The notes: a model not told the origin generated them from the letters alone. 64,000 nt of DNA from Pseudoselenomonas ruminantium (GCF_900142515.1 NZ_FRBC01000008.1:1-64000), one strand, 5' to 3'. Numbered from the stretch's first letter, positions 35,615 to 44,278 are shown. Made by a program: numbers and translations.

Positions 35615-36571
35615 TTACAGTAATTTCAGCGCCGCTACACAGCCAATCAGCTGCACCGTCCAGAAGACGAAAACCACTTTCCATTCCGACCAGCCGCCTA
35701 ATTCAAAATGATGATGAATGGGGCTCATGCGGAATACCCGTTTGCCTGTGGACTTAAAAGATGCTACCTGAATGATAACCGATCCTGTTTCGCACATAAA
35801 GATGATGCCAATCAGGGCTAACAGTATTTCCGTATGGGTCAGAATCCCCAGAGCAGCCATAGCGCCCCCCAGGGCCAGGGAACCCGTATCCCCCATGAAG
35901 ACCTTGGCCGGATGAGCGTTGAACCGCAAGAAGCCCACGCAGGCAGCGGCAATGGCCGTGGCAAAGATGGCCAGATCGCTATGCCCCAGCAACAGGCAGG
36001 CCACCGCATAGGTACTGGCAGATATGGCCACAGTACCGGAAGCCAGACCATCCAGACCATCCGTAAGGTTCACGGCATTGCTGGTGCCCACCATGACAAA
36101 AGCCAGAAAGGCAAAATATCCCATGCCGATGTTGACATGCGTATCCAGCCCCGGTATCCAGATGGTGGTATCAATGCCCAGCATCTGGGTGCCGATGATC
36201 ATCGTAACCACGGCAATGATGATCTGCCCCAGCAGTTTCTGCTTGGCCTTCAGGCCTAAGTTGCGCTTCTTCACGACCTTGATATAGTCATCCAGGAACC
36301 CTAGGACAAAATGTCCCAGCATGATGAACAGCGCCAGGATGATTTCCGTAGACAGCGGTGCTGCCACCAGGGTGGCAATGGTTATCCCCAGGATGATCAT
36401 GATGCCGCCCATGGTAGGCGTACCGCTCTTGGCCTGATGACTTGCCGGCCCTTCCTCGCGAATGCTCTGGCCAAACTTCAGCTTATGCAGTTCCGGGATG
36501 AAAAAGGGCCCGGTCAACAGAACGAAACCTGCGGCAATCACAGCCGCCAATATAAAGCTATCCAACTTCAA
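35615..36571 (-). CDS. mraY: Phospho-N-acetylmuramoyl-pentapeptide transferase
   Basis: A 318-residue polytopic membrane enzyme (about ten helices) that makes lipid I. It has the SGTPTMGG loop, the first acidic motif GFLDDYIKV, the NLTDGLDGLASG motif and the late MSPIHHHFELGGWSE His motif. Position between murF and murD is standard. Confidence 0.97.
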   Translation of the reverse strand: MKLDSFILAAVIAAGFVLLTGPFFIPELHKLKFGQSIREEGPASHQAKSGTPTMGGIMIILGITIATLVAAPLSTEIILALFIMLGHFVLGFLDDYIKVVKKRNLGLKAKQKLLGQIIIAVVTMIIGTQMLGIDTTIWIPGLDTHVNIGMGYFAFLAFVMVGTSNAVNLTDGLDGLASGTVAISASTYAVACLLLGHSDLAIFATAIAAACVGFLRFNAHPAKVFMGDTGSLALGGAMAALGILTHTEILLALIGIIFMCETGSVIIQVASFKSTGKRVFRMSPIHHHFELGGWSEWKVVFVFWTVQLIGCVAALKLL

Positions 36572-36589
36572 TGCCTCACTATCTACAAA

Positions 36590-37957
36590 TTACAACAAGT
36601 CAATGATCTTTTCCATCGTCATGCCACGGGACCCCTTGAACAGCAGGGTATCGCCGGGCTGCAGCAGCTCATGGAGTTTGTCTGCCGCCTCCTCATGGCT
36701 GGCGCAGCGGTAAACCGCTGTCATGCCCTTGGCTTCTGCCCCCTTGGCGATGAAATTGCCCATCTCGCCGCGGGTAACGAGCGCCGAAAAGCCATGCTCC
36801 GCCACTTCCTCACCTACATGGATATGCGCCTCTTCGGACACACTGCCCAATTCCAGCATATCACCGAGCACGGCAATCTTGCGGCCTTTGGCCAGTTCCG
36901 ACAGTGTATTGATAGCCGCCGTCATGGACATGGGGCTGGCGTTGTATGCGTCATTGACCACATTCCATTCCTTGACCTGCTGCAGCTCAAAGCGCATCTT
37001 CGTGGCTTCGAGATTGCTCAGACCCGTACGCACTTCGTCCGGTGTCAGGCCCATGGCAAAGCCGGCGGCAATAGCGGCCAGGGTGTTATAGACATTATGG
37101 CGCCCCACCATATTGACCTCATATCCATGGCGTTCATTGGCATAGGTCACCATGAACTTCGTGATCGTGCCTTCCGTATGCAGGGCTTCGCCCTTGACAT
37201 CCGCATCATTTTCGATGCCGAAGGTCATGACCTTGACGCCTTCTTTCGCCGCAGCGCGCATACCGGCCACATACTTGTTATCGGCGTTCAAGATCACCGT
37301 GCCGCCTGCGGGAATGGACTCCACCAGTTCCTGCTTGGCCTTGGCGATATTTTCCAGCGAGCCCAGAAGTTCCATATGCGTCTCGCCCACATTGGTCACG
37401 ATGCCGATCTGCGGCGAAGCAATCGGTGCCAAGGCGTCAATCTGATGGAAACCACGCATGCCGATTTCCACGACAGCGGCCTTATGCTCTTTTTTGAGAC
37501 CCAGCAATGTCAAGGGCAAACCGATTTCATTATTGAAGTTGGCCTGCGTCTTGAGCACATCCCCTTTGGCCGACAGCACAGCCGCCGTCAGATCCTTGGT
37601 GGTGGTCTTGCCATTGGATCCCGTGATCGCTACTACGGGAATTTCGGGGAACTTATCGCGCCATGCCTTGGCAATCAGCTGATAGGCCGTGAGCGTATCT
37701 TCAACCTGCAGGACCGTACCCTGGCATTTTTCCAACTGTTCCTGGGCGCAGTTCTCGCTGACCACGACCCCAAAGGCCCCCTTCTCCAGTGCTTCAGCGG
37801 CAAAATCCTCACCATTGAAACGCTCGCCCTTCAAAGCCACAAAGAGCACGCCTTCGCTGATCTTGCGGGTGTCGGTGACGACGGCGCAAAAATCCTTCTT
37901 TTCTTCCTTATATATGTTGGCACTAATCGCCTTTACAATCTCGTCCAGCGTAAACAT
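36590..37957 (-). CDS. murF: UDP-N-acetylmuramoyl-tripeptide--D-alanyl-D-alanine ligase
   Basis: A 455-residue Mur ligase adding D-Ala-D-Ala. It has the ATP loop VAITGSNGKTTTKDLTAAVL, the VVEIGMRGFHQI segment and the C-terminal NDAYNASPMSMTAAI and GDMLELG motifs. It starts 3 bp after the murE stop, so expression is coupled. Confidence 0.97.
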   Translation of the reverse strand: MFTLDEIVKAISANIYKEEKKDFCAVVTDTRKISEGVLFVALKGERFNGEDFAAEALEKGAFGVVVSENCAQEQLEKCQGTVLQVEDTLTAYQLIAKAWRDKFPEIPVVAITGSNGKTTTKDLTAAVLSAKGDVLKTQANFNNEIGLPLTLLGLKKEHKAAVVEIGMRGFHQIDALAPIASPQIGIVTNVGETHMELLGSLENIAKAKQELVESIPAGGTVILNADNKYVAGMRAAAKEGVKVMTFGIENDADVKGEALHTEGTITKFMVTYANERHGYEVNMVGRHNVYNTLAAIAAGFAMGLTPDEVRTGLSNLEATKMRFELQQVKEWNVVNDAYNASPMSMTAAINTLSELAKGRKIAVLGDMLELGSVSEEAHIHVGEEVAEHGFSALVTRGEMGNFIAKGAEAKGMTAVYRCASHEEAADKLHELLQPGDTLLFKGSRGMTMEKIIDLL

Positions 37958-37960
37958 CAG

Positions 37961-39460
37961 TTATGCTCCTTTTTTCGCTGCCACGGCTTCGCGGGCAACT
38001 TCCTTATCGTCAAAGTGGATGGTCTTGTCTTTGAGAATCTGATAATCCTCATGGCCCTTGCCCAGGATGATCACAATATCGTCTGTCTCGGCCAGTTCCA
38101 CAGCACGGAAGATGGCTTCACGGCGGTCGATGATGCACTCATGATGCTTGTCACCGATGGTTTCCTTGACACCAGCTTCGACTTCACTCAGGATGAAGGC
38201 CGGGTCCTCACTGCGCGGATTATCCGAAGTCGCAATCACCACATCGGCGAGCTTGGCGGCCAGACTTCCCATGATCGGGCGCTTCGTGCGATCGCGGTCG
38301 CCACCGCAGCCAAACACAGCGATAATCTTCTTCTTCGCGATACGGCGAGCCGTATTGAGTACATTTTCCACCCCGTCCGGCGTATGAGCATAGTCCACGA
38401 TGATGGAGAAATCCTGCCCGGCCTTTACGAGTTCAAACCGCCCCGGCACACTGGTGAATTCAGACAGTGCCGACCGGATGACAGCCGGATCGATTTTCTC
38501 TGCAATAGCAGCACCGACCGCAGCCATCACATTATAAACATTGAATATTCCCGTGATATGCAGCTGCAAGTCCATGTTGCCGAGGAATTCCTCGGTCAGC
38601 GTAAAAGCAGCACCGCTGGCCAATACTTCCACATTGGTAGCCTGCAGGCTGGCTTTATTCTCAATACCATAAGTCAGATGACGGCAATGGGCATGTTCCA
38701 GCATGGTCTTGCCTGCCTCGTCATCAGCATTTACCACAGCCGTCTTGTTTTCTTTGACGCCCTCCTGTCCCAGCAGGTCGAAAAGCTTGGCTTTAGCCAG
38801 CTTGTAGTTTTCCAGTGTCTTATGATAGTCCAGATGATCCTGGGTCAGATTGGAGAACACCGCCGTATCAAATTCAATCCCCGCTACACGATTCTGATCG
38901 AGAGCATGGGAAGAAACTTCCATGACGACATAATCCATGCCCTTGTCACGCATGATGGCCAGCGTATGCTGAAGTTCCACCACATCCGGCGTGGTATTGT
39001 GAATCGGAAAGACTTCCTCTTCCATCATGATCTGGATGGTACCGATAAGGCCCACTTTGTAGCCTGCTTTCCGCAGGATGGCACGAATCAGATAGCTTGT
39101 GGTCGTCTTGCCGTTAGTGCCCGTGATGCCGATCACCCTCATCTTCTGTGCCGGATAATCATGGAAGAACGGCACGATACGATCGAGAGCTTCTTTGAGT
39201 TCTGGTACCTGAAGTACCGCAATCCCTTCCGGAACTTCCACTTCTTCAATATCACGCGTGGTCAGGATAGCCTTGGCCCCTTTTTCCACCGCCTGCGGAA
39301 TGAACTTATGGCCATCCACATGGAAGCCCGCAATGCATACAAACAAAGAGCCTGCTTCTACCTTGCGTGAATCATGTTCAATGCCGGTGATCTCTATATT
39401 GCTATCGCCATGGATCACAGAGCCATCGACAAGCTCTGCCAATTGCGCTAATGTCTTCAT
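37961..39460 (-). CDS. murE: UDP-MurNAc-L-Ala-D-Glu--diamino acid ligase
   Basis: A protein of about 499 residues that adds the third stem-peptide residue. It begins MKTLAQLAELVDG at ATG 39458-39460, preceded by GGGAGGATATTAT; a longer in-frame start at 39589 would include the terminator and promoter. ATP loop: GITGTNGKTTTSYLIRAIL. The substrate motif DNPRSEDP is of the DNPR type known for meso-diaminopimelate enzymes. It is the first gene of the murEF-mraY-murDGC-ddl run and has its own promoter. Confidence 0.96.
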   Translation of the reverse strand: MKTLAQLAELVDGSVIHGDSNIEITGIEHDSRKVEAGSLFVCIAGFHVDGHKFIPQAVEKGAKAILTTRDIEEVEVPEGIAVLQVPELKEALDRIVPFFHDYPAQKMRVIGITGTNGKTTTSYLIRAILRKAGYKVGLIGTIQIMMEEEVFPIHNTTPDVVELQHTLAIMRDKGMDYVVMEVSSHALDQNRVAGIEFDTAVFSNLTQDHLDYHKTLENYKLAKAKLFDLLGQEGVKENKTAVVNADDEAGKTMLEHAHCRHLTYGIENKASLQATNVEVLASGAAFTLTEEFLGNMDLQLHITGIFNVYNVMAAVGAAIAEKIDPAVIRSALSEFTSVPGRFELVKAGQDFSIIVDYAHTPDGVENVLNTARRIAKKKIIAVFGCGGDRDRTKRPIMGSLAAKLADVVIATSDNPRSEDPAFILSEVEAGVKETIGDKHHECIIDRREAIFRAVELAETDDIVIILGKGHEDYQILKDKTIHFDDKEVAREAVAAKKGA

Positions 39461-39500
39461 ATAATATCCTCCCTCGCCTAATGAATGCGAACCGTTTTTT

Positions 39501-39530
39501 ATTATAACGCCATTGTTCAAATTTTGCCAT
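39501..39530 (-). promoter_or_regulatory. murE promoter
   Basis: On the minus strand ATGGCA (39530-39525), 18 bases, TATAAT (39506-39501), about 40 bases upstream of murE. The -35 box is unusual but recurs at three other promoters in the window. Confidence 0.65.
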
Positions 39531-39594
39531 AGGCAAAATCCACCGATTAGCGTTTCGCCGAGCATTTCTCGGCATATAATGGATTGCAAAAAAA

Positions 39595-39625
39595 TTACAG
39601 GATTTTTCCACGAAAAATCCTGTAA
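39595..39625. terminator. Terminator after ftsL
   Basis: TTACAGGATTTTT (39595-39607) and AAAAATCCTGTAA (39613-39625) form a 13-bp stem with T runs on both sides; it lies 18 bases after the ftsL stop. A second small GC-rich hairpin (GCCGAG/CTCGGC, 39557-39573) follows. Together they separate mraZ-rsmH-ftsL from murE. Confidence 0.85.
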
Positions 39626-39642
39626 TTTTTGCTATCCGATCA

Positions 39643-40026
39643 TTATTTCTCACTGCTGAAATAAGTCTGCCGCGGAACTTCCATTCCCAGCTGATCCTGC
39701 GCGATACTCTTGATGCGCTCGGGTGACTTCAGTTTGGCAATCTCAATCTTGAGACGTTCATTCTCCTGCTCCAGCTTATCCGCCTGCTGCTGGACTGCCA
39801 CCAACTCATATCCACGGCTGGCACTGACACCACTGCCTACAGTCACAAGCAGCGCCAATACCGTCATCGTCAAAAACAGCAGCTGACCATGCGCACGCAA
39901 TTTGGTATCCAGGACCGTCTTGAAAAGCGGTTCCTCAGGCGCCTTGCGCAATGCTGCTTCTTCCTCGGCAGGAGTTAATATTTGCTCTTCTTCATAATAG
40001 GTTTCCTGTTTCGCCAGCATGGTCAT
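39643..40026 (-). CDS. ftsL: Cell division protein FtsL (septum formation initiator type)
   Basis: A 127-residue bitopic protein. A charged cytoplasmic N-terminus (about 1-45) precedes one transmembrane helix (about 47-66), then a coiled coil rich in Glu, Leu and Lys (YELVAVQQQADKLEQENERLK) and the family end SIAQDQLGMEVP. It overlaps the rsmH stop by 4 bases (ATGA). The penicillin-binding protein gene ftsI that normally follows is missing. Confidence 0.85.
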   Translation of the reverse strand: MTMLAKQETYYEEEQILTPAEEEAALRKAPEEPLFKTVLDTKLRAHGQLLFLTMTVLALLVTVGSGVSASRGYELVAVQQQADKLEQENERLKIEIAKLKSPERIKSIAQDQLGMEVPRQTYFSSEK

Positions 40027-40982
40027 CTGCCCTCCTTCTCTTGTAATGGCAATTTTTCTGCAATACGCAGCTTCGCACTCTTAGATCGGGAATTATGTTC
40101 CAGCTCATCGGTAGTGGCCTGCACTGGCTTGCCGATCAGCTTGATTTCCGGCTGATGGTTACACATACAAACGGGAAGCTCTGGCGGACAAATGCAGCCG
40201 CGGGACATATCCTTGAGGACGCGCTTGGCAATGCGATCTTCCAAGGAATGGAACGTAATGATGGCAATGCGGCCACCAGGTCTCAAATGAGCCACCGCCG
40301 TGCGAAAGGCATTTTCCAGAATCCCCAGCTCGTCATTGACCTCGATGCGGATGGCCTGAAATATGCGTTTGGCCGGATGACCGCCCGCCGCCTGCCGTAC
40401 GGCCTTAGGCACTGCCTTGCAGATGATATCGACCAGCTCACCAGTAGTCTCAACGGGCTTTTCCTGACGGGCTTGCACAATAAACTGGGCAATGCGCTTG
40501 CTCCAACGCTCCTCACCATATTCCTTGAAGATGCGATTGAGTTCCTTTTCCTCATAAGTGTTCACCACTTCATAGGCACTGAAATCCGCTTCCGGATTCA
40601 TACGCATATCGAGCGGCGCATCCTGCATATAGGAAAAGCCCCGTTCTGCCGTGTCGATCTGGTGGGAAGACACGCCTAAGTCAAAGACCACACCATCCAC
40701 CAGCTGGGCATCCTCATCCGCGAGAATCTGCTCCAGATTGCGGAAGTTGTTGTGCACGATATCCACGCGGCATTTGGCATCCTTCAGCCGTTCACTGGCC
40801 GCTGCAATGGCCGCCGCATCCTGATCGATACCGATCAGCCGTCCCTTTTCCGTCAGCATCGATGCAATCAGGCTCGAATGCCCGCCGCCTCCCAAGGTAC
40901 AGTCCACATAGGTTCCTTCTTTAGTTGTCACAAGACCTTTGACGGTCTCCTCCAGCATCACACTGATATGATGAAACTCCAT
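40023..40982 (-). CDS. rsmH: 16S rRNA (cytosine-1402-N4)-methyltransferase
   Basis: A 319-residue SAM-dependent methyltransferase (MraW). It starts FHHISVMLEETVKGL, has the SAM motif YVDCTLGGGGHSSLI and the conserved FDLGVSSHQIDTAERGFSY and RVLKDMSRGCICPPELPVC segments. It modifies the ribosomal P site. It lies between mraZ (31-bp gap) and ftsL. Confidence 0.97.
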   Translation of the reverse strand: MEFHHISVMLEETVKGLVTTKEGTYVDCTLGGGGHSSLIASMLTEKGRLIGIDQDAAAIAAASERLKDAKCRVDIVHNNFRNLEQILADEDAQLVDGVVFDLGVSSHQIDTAERGFSYMQDAPLDMRMNPEADFSAYEVVNTYEEKELNRIFKEYGEERWSKRIAQFIVQARQEKPVETTGELVDIICKAVPKAVRQAAGGHPAKRIFQAIRIEVNDELGILENAFRTAVAHLRPGGRIAIITFHSLEDRIAKRVLKDMSRGCICPPELPVCMCNHQPEIKLIGKPVQATTDELEHNSRSKSAKLRIAEKLPLQEKEGR

Positions 40983-41013
40983 GTTAACTGTAATCCTTCC
41001 TTTTTATTACCTA

Positions 41014-41451
41014 TTATATACCTAATTCTGCCAGCGAGGCGGCAATTGCCGTAACATCCGGCTCCACCTCACCATTATATCGGTTCCAATTTTCCTTGCT
41101 CCAAACTTCGATGCGATTGTCCACACCTGTGAGAATCACATCCTGCCGCAAAGCAATCTCCGCATAATTGCGCAGATTAGCCGGAACAAGAAAACGCCCC
41201 TGCTTATCACATTCCAGCATGCGGGCACCAGCAAAGAAAAAGCGGTTCATCACCCGGGCCTCCGGCTTGACCAGCGACAGGGCGCGAAGCCTGGCCGCTA
41301 AGTCCTCCCACGCCTGCTGTCCATAGAGGAACAGGCATTTATCCAACCCTTTGGCAATGATGAACGTGACACCGAGTTCCTGACGGAAATCTGCTGGCAG
41401 AATGATACGCCCCTTGGCATCAATGGAGTGAGTATATTCCCCCATAAACAT
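41014..41451 (-). CDS. mraZ: Transcriptional regulator MraZ
   Basis: A 145-residue AbrB-fold protein with two MraZ repeats: MFMGEYTHSIDAKGRIILPADFR and the second GARMLECDKQGRFLVPANLR. It forms a ring that binds tandem GTGG-type repeats in front of its own operon; such repeats are present at 41461-41509. First gene of the dcw cluster. Confidence 0.97.
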   Translation of the reverse strand: MFMGEYTHSIDAKGRIILPADFRQELGVTFIIAKGLDKCLFLYGQQAWEDLAARLRALSLVKPEARVMNRFFFAGARMLECDKQGRFLVPANLRNYAEIALRQDVILTGVDNRIEVWSKENWNRYNGEVEPDVTAIAASLAELGI

Positions 41452-41460
41452 CCTGCCTCA

Positions 41461-41509
41461 CCACTTTCCTTTCACCCTATGGCACTTTTTGCCACAATTC
41501 TCCACTTTT
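41461..41509 (-). promoter_or_regulatory. MraZ operator (10-bp direct repeats)
   Basis: On the minus strand GTG words lie at exact 10-bp steps (plus-strand CAC at 41473, 41483, 41493 and 41503), with a further one at 41462. The units read GTGGAG, GTGGCA, GTGCCA, GTGAAA and GTGGTG, preceded mostly by A-rich bases. This is the expected layout for MraZ rings and sits between the promoter and mraZ. Confidence 0.8.
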
Positions 41510-41518
41510 ACTACATTC

Positions 41519-41547
41519 ATTGTATAGCAAATCAGATGAGAAGGCAA
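41519..41547 (-). promoter_or_regulatory. mraZ operon promoter
   Basis: On the minus strand TTGCCT (41547-41542), 17 bases, TACAAT (41524-41519). The MraZ repeats start about ten bases downstream, so bound MraZ would block transcript initiation. Confidence 0.7.
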
Positions 41548-41553
41548 GTAAAA

Positions 41554-41579
41554 AAGCCCGCCCCTTTCCGGGCAGGCTT
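41554..41579 (-). terminator. Terminator of the polysaccharide deacetylase gene
   Basis: AAGCCCGCCC (41554-41563) pairs with GGGCAGGCTT (41570-41579) with one mismatch; six T follow on the minus strand. It lies directly upstream of the mraZ promoter. Confidence 0.85.
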
Positions 41580-41582
41580 GCT

Positions 41583-42413
41583 TCAGTTTTTCATCCAGCC
41601 AAAGCTTTCAAATATGGGCTGATATCTTATGCGTTCAACGAAGTCCTTATTGGTATCTTCCGTGTGGAAGATCGGCACACGTTCCAGCGCAAAGATGTTG
41701 CTCGCTTTATCCACGTTGCCGTACTTGATGGTAAATGCCGCCTTATAACCGGCCTCCTTCACCATCTGTGCGATATGCAGATTGTACGTTCCCGTCGGAT
41801 AGGCAATGTAATTCACCGCATGCCCCAGTTCCGTTTCCGCCTTTTTCTTGGAATCCACCAACTCAGCCCGCAACTCATCATCCGTCAGATCCGTCATGGA
41901 ACGGTGATTTACCGTATGCGATTCGATATTGATGCCATTCTTGTTCATCTCCCGGGCCTGATCCCAACTCAGATACCCCTTCTTATGCCGGTCCAGGAAG
42001 CCTGTCACGACAAATATGGTGGCCTTGAAGCCATATTTCTTCAAGATTGGATAAGCATTATTGTAATTATCCTCATACCCATCATCAAAGGTAATCATCA
42101 CGGGGTTTTCCGGCAACTGACCATTTCCCGCCAAAGCATCATATAACTCATCCGGCGTGATGGTATGATAGCCATTGTCCCGCAGATACTTCATCTGATT
42201 TTCAAAATCCTCCGGCCTTACCGCCAGGGATATGAACGTATAATCAATCTTATGGTAATTGAGCACCAACACCTTGGTACCACTTTCACTGTCCGCCACC
42301 ATAGTAGCCTGCAACGGCCTTGGCTGCTGCCAGAAAACCAACACACTAGTCAGCACTGCTACAACCGTCAGCAACAACACCAGTTTCCAACCGAATATCT
42401 TACGCAAATTCAT
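41583..42413 (-). CDS. Membrane-anchored polysaccharide deacetylase
   Basis: A 276-residue protein with one N-terminal transmembrane helix (about 10-28) and a NodB-type deacetylase domain (about 48-260). Motif 1 is ITFDDGYEDN (catalytic and metal Asp pair) and motif 2 is ESHTVNHRSM with two metal-binding His; motif YPTGTYN follows. These enzymes remove N-acetyl groups from peptidoglycan or poly-N-acetylglucosamine outside the inner membrane. It is transcribed alone. The location between dcw and the glucosaminidase gene fits a role in wall modification (inference). Confidence 0.9.
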   Translation of the reverse strand: MNLRKIFGWKLVLLLTVVAVLTSVLVFWQQPRPLQATMVADSESGTKVLVLNYHKIDYTFISLAVRPEDFENQMKYLRDNGYHTITPDELYDALAGNGQLPENPVMITFDDGYEDNYNNAYPILKKYGFKATIFVVTGFLDRHKKGYLSWDQAREMNKNGINIESHTVNHRSMTDLTDDELRAELVDSKKKAETELGHAVNYIAYPTGTYNLHIAQMVKEAGYKAAFTIKYGNVDKASNIFALERVPIFHTEDTNKDFVERIRYQPIFESFGWMKN

Positions 42414-42458
42414 TTCTCCTCAATCGTATCGCCATATCTACCGGGATATCACCCTACA

Positions 42459-42487
42459 ATTCTACAACGAATCGTCAGCTTATACAA
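42459..42487 (-). promoter_or_regulatory. Promoter of the polysaccharide deacetylase gene
   Basis: On the minus strand TTGTAT (42487-42482), 17 bases, TAGAAT (42464-42459), 46 bases upstream of the start codon. Confidence 0.6.
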
Positions 42488-42506
42488 TAGAAAACTTCAA
42501 TTCATA

Positions 42507-42536
42507 ATGGCAAAAGGATTACAATAGCGTTATAAT
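42507..42536 (+). promoter_or_regulatory. Promoter of the glucosaminidase-TPR gene
   Basis: ATGGCA (42507-42512), 18 bases, TATAAT (42531-42536), 30 bases upstream of the start codon. The -35 word matches that of murE, the cupin and mscS genes. Confidence 0.65.
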
Positions 42537-42566
42537 GAAGGCAAGTATTTTTTAGGAGGATTTCTT

Positions 42567-43826
42567 ATGCGTCTTTGTTATACCCTGATTCCTCTGCTGA
42601 GCCTGTCCTGCCTGCTTATGCCGGCTTGCGCTTTCAGCAAGGAACAGCAGGCTGTCCCTGTAGCCCAGCGCACCATTGCAGGGCGTCCGGATTTTCCGGA
42701 GAAAATGCCCGGGGAGATCAACCCCAAGATAATCCAGGGGGTTCATTTCCGCTATGAAGCGGCCTTCGACGAACCCATGATGGCAACAGATACCACACCG
42801 GAAACCGTCACCATCATGGGGCCGGCAGAAGCTACTCAGGAACAGATGACAGCTTTTATCCGCAAGCGCAACCCCAACCCCAAAATCAACTGTACGCTGG
42901 AAGAAATGGTAAACTACTATTATCAGGAAGCTGGCGCTGAGGGTGTACGGCCTGATGTGGCCCTATGCCAGGCCTTAAAAGAAACAGGCTTCTTCGCCTA
43001 CGGCGGGGATGTATCCCCTCAGCAGAATAATTTCTGTGGTCTTGGGGCGACGGGCAATCACGAACCAGGGCATAGTTTTGCCACCGCCCAGCTTGGTGTA
43101 CGTGCCCATATCCAGCATTTGCTGGCTTATGCAAAATACAAACCGCCAGTGCAGGCTATCATAGATCCACGCTACCAGCATGTGGTGAAAAACCGCCCGG
43201 ACCTTCATGGCAAGGTGCTGACCTGGACAAAGCTCAACGGGAATTGGGCCGTTCCGGGGAAAAACTACGGACAGGAAATCCTGATGCTCTGGCGTGAAGC
43301 CCAGGCCCCGGATGGTTCCGACGCCGCTCTCGCTGCAGCTCAAAAAAAGGTCAGCCAGGCTCCGGATGAAGCAATCAATCATATCTACCGCGGCGTGGTC
43401 TACTACAACCGGGACGATTTCAAAAACGCTTTGGACGATTTCAAAGCGGCCAAAAAATTCAGCCCCACCTCCGGCGAAGCCCTCTTCGATCTGGCCATCA
43501 CAGCCGAAAAGCTCGGAGAAAAACGGACCGCCCGCAAGACTTATGATGAACTCATCAAGCTCCATCCCAACTTCAATCAGGCTTATTACAATCGGGCACT
43601 CCTGCGCTACCAGGCCAAAGACTACGACGGTGCCATCGCTGATTTACAGGCTCTGCTGAAAATCGAAGAACGTACGGCCGATGCCATGAATCTCATCGGT
43701 CTTTGCCATATTGCCCAGAAGCAATACAGCGCCGCCTGGGATGATTTCGCTGCTGCCGGAAAGATCAACTCCGCCAATATGAATGTGTTGGCCAACCAGT
43801 TTATTATGATGGCATGTTTGAAGTAA
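42567..43826 (+). CDS. Exported glucosaminidase-domain protein with TPR repeats
   Basis: A 419-residue protein. An N-terminal export signal (about 1-23, ending MPACAFS; Cys21 might be lipidated, but the lipobox is poor) is followed by a glucosaminidase-type lysozyme domain (about 90-240) with the catalytic Glu in ALCQALKETGFFAYGG and the QNNFCGLG motif. At least four TPR helices-pairs follow (about 255-415). Such enzymes cut the glycan chain of peptidoglycan. The ribosome site TTTAGGAGGATTTC is strong. The TPR part may recruit wall or division partners (inference). The coupling of an N-acetylglucosaminidase to TPRs is less common than LysM or SH3 anchors. Confidence 0.87.
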   Translation: MRLCYTLIPLLSLSCLLMPACAFSKEQQAVPVAQRTIAGRPDFPEKMPGEINPKIIQGVHFRYEAAFDEPMMATDTTPETVTIMGPAEATQEQMTAFIRKRNPNPKINCTLEEMVNYYYQEAGAEGVRPDVALCQALKETGFFAYGGDVSPQQNNFCGLGATGNHEPGHSFATAQLGVRAHIQHLLAYAKYKPPVQAIIDPRYQHVVKNRPDLHGKVLTWTKLNGNWAVPGKNYGQEILMLWREAQAPDGSDAALAAAQKKVSQAPDEAINHIYRGVVYYNRDDFKNALDDFKAAKKFSPTSGEALFDLAITAEKLGEKRTARKTYDELIKLHPNFNQAYYNRALLRYQAKDYDGAIADLQALLKIEERTADAMNLIGLCHIAQKQYSAAWDDFAAAGKINSANMNVLANQFIMMACLK

Positions 43827-43839
43827 AAACGTTATAATA
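43810..43839 (+). promoter_or_regulatory. Promoter of the cupin gene
   Basis: ATGGCA (43810-43815), 18 bases, TATAAT (43834-43839). The -35 box lies in the last codons of the preceding gene. Confidence 0.6.
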
Positions 43840-43873
43840 GAATAAAACAATTTGTGTAAAAGGAGACTTTATC

Positions 43874-44218
43874 ATGGCTTTTATCGAACCCAATCCCATT
43901 CAGGCAACCAACAAGGCAGACGGCAATGGCACCATCACGATTGTCAAGCTGCTGACACCTGCTGAGCTTGACGGCAAATGCGACATGTATGCCAAGGTCA
44001 TCATCCCGCCACTTTGCTCTATCGGCGTCCATGAACACCACGGCAACACGGAGACCTATCACATCCTCTCTGGCACAGCCCTCTACAACGACAACGGCAA
44101 GGAAGTGACCATCGGCGCCGGCGCCACGACCTTCTGCCCCGACGGCGAAAAACACGGTATCGCCAACCCGTCCAAGACGGAAGACCTGGTATTCATGGCT
44201 TTGATTATCAAAAAATAA
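43874..44218 (+). CDS. Small cupin-domain protein
   Basis: A 114-residue single-domain cupin. Motif 1 is GVHEHHGNTETYHILSG with the expected HxH...E metal ligands and motif 2 is FCPDGEKHGIAN with the last His. The substrate is unknown; small cupins of this kind often act as sugar isomerases, dioxygenases or ligand sensors. A good AAAGGAG site precedes the ATG, and a long hairpin follows the stop, so it is a single-gene unit. Confidence 0.88.
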   Translation: MAFIEPNPIQATNKADGNGTITIVKLLTPAELDGKCDMYAKVIIPPLCSIGVHEHHGNTETYHILSGTALYNDNGKEVTIGAGATTFCPDGEKHGIANPSKTEDLVFMALIIKK

Positions 44219-44230
44219 ATAAGGGCTATC

Positions 44231-44278
44231 ACAAGAACGAATGCTTGCAGGAATAATCCTGCAAGCATTCGTTCTTGT
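44231..44278. terminator. 22-bp perfect inverted repeat after the cupin gene
   Basis: The arms 44231-44252 and 44257-44278 are exact complements with a 4-base loop. No clean T run follows. It probably ends the cupin transcript. Its right arm overlaps the possible -35 box of the next gene (TTGTTG 44275-44280). Confidence 0.7.

Noticed and set aside
36311-39370. A 1019-codon open frame on the plus strand
   Set aside because: It is antisense to mraY, murF and murE. Long antisense frames follow from the codon use of these GC-rich genes.
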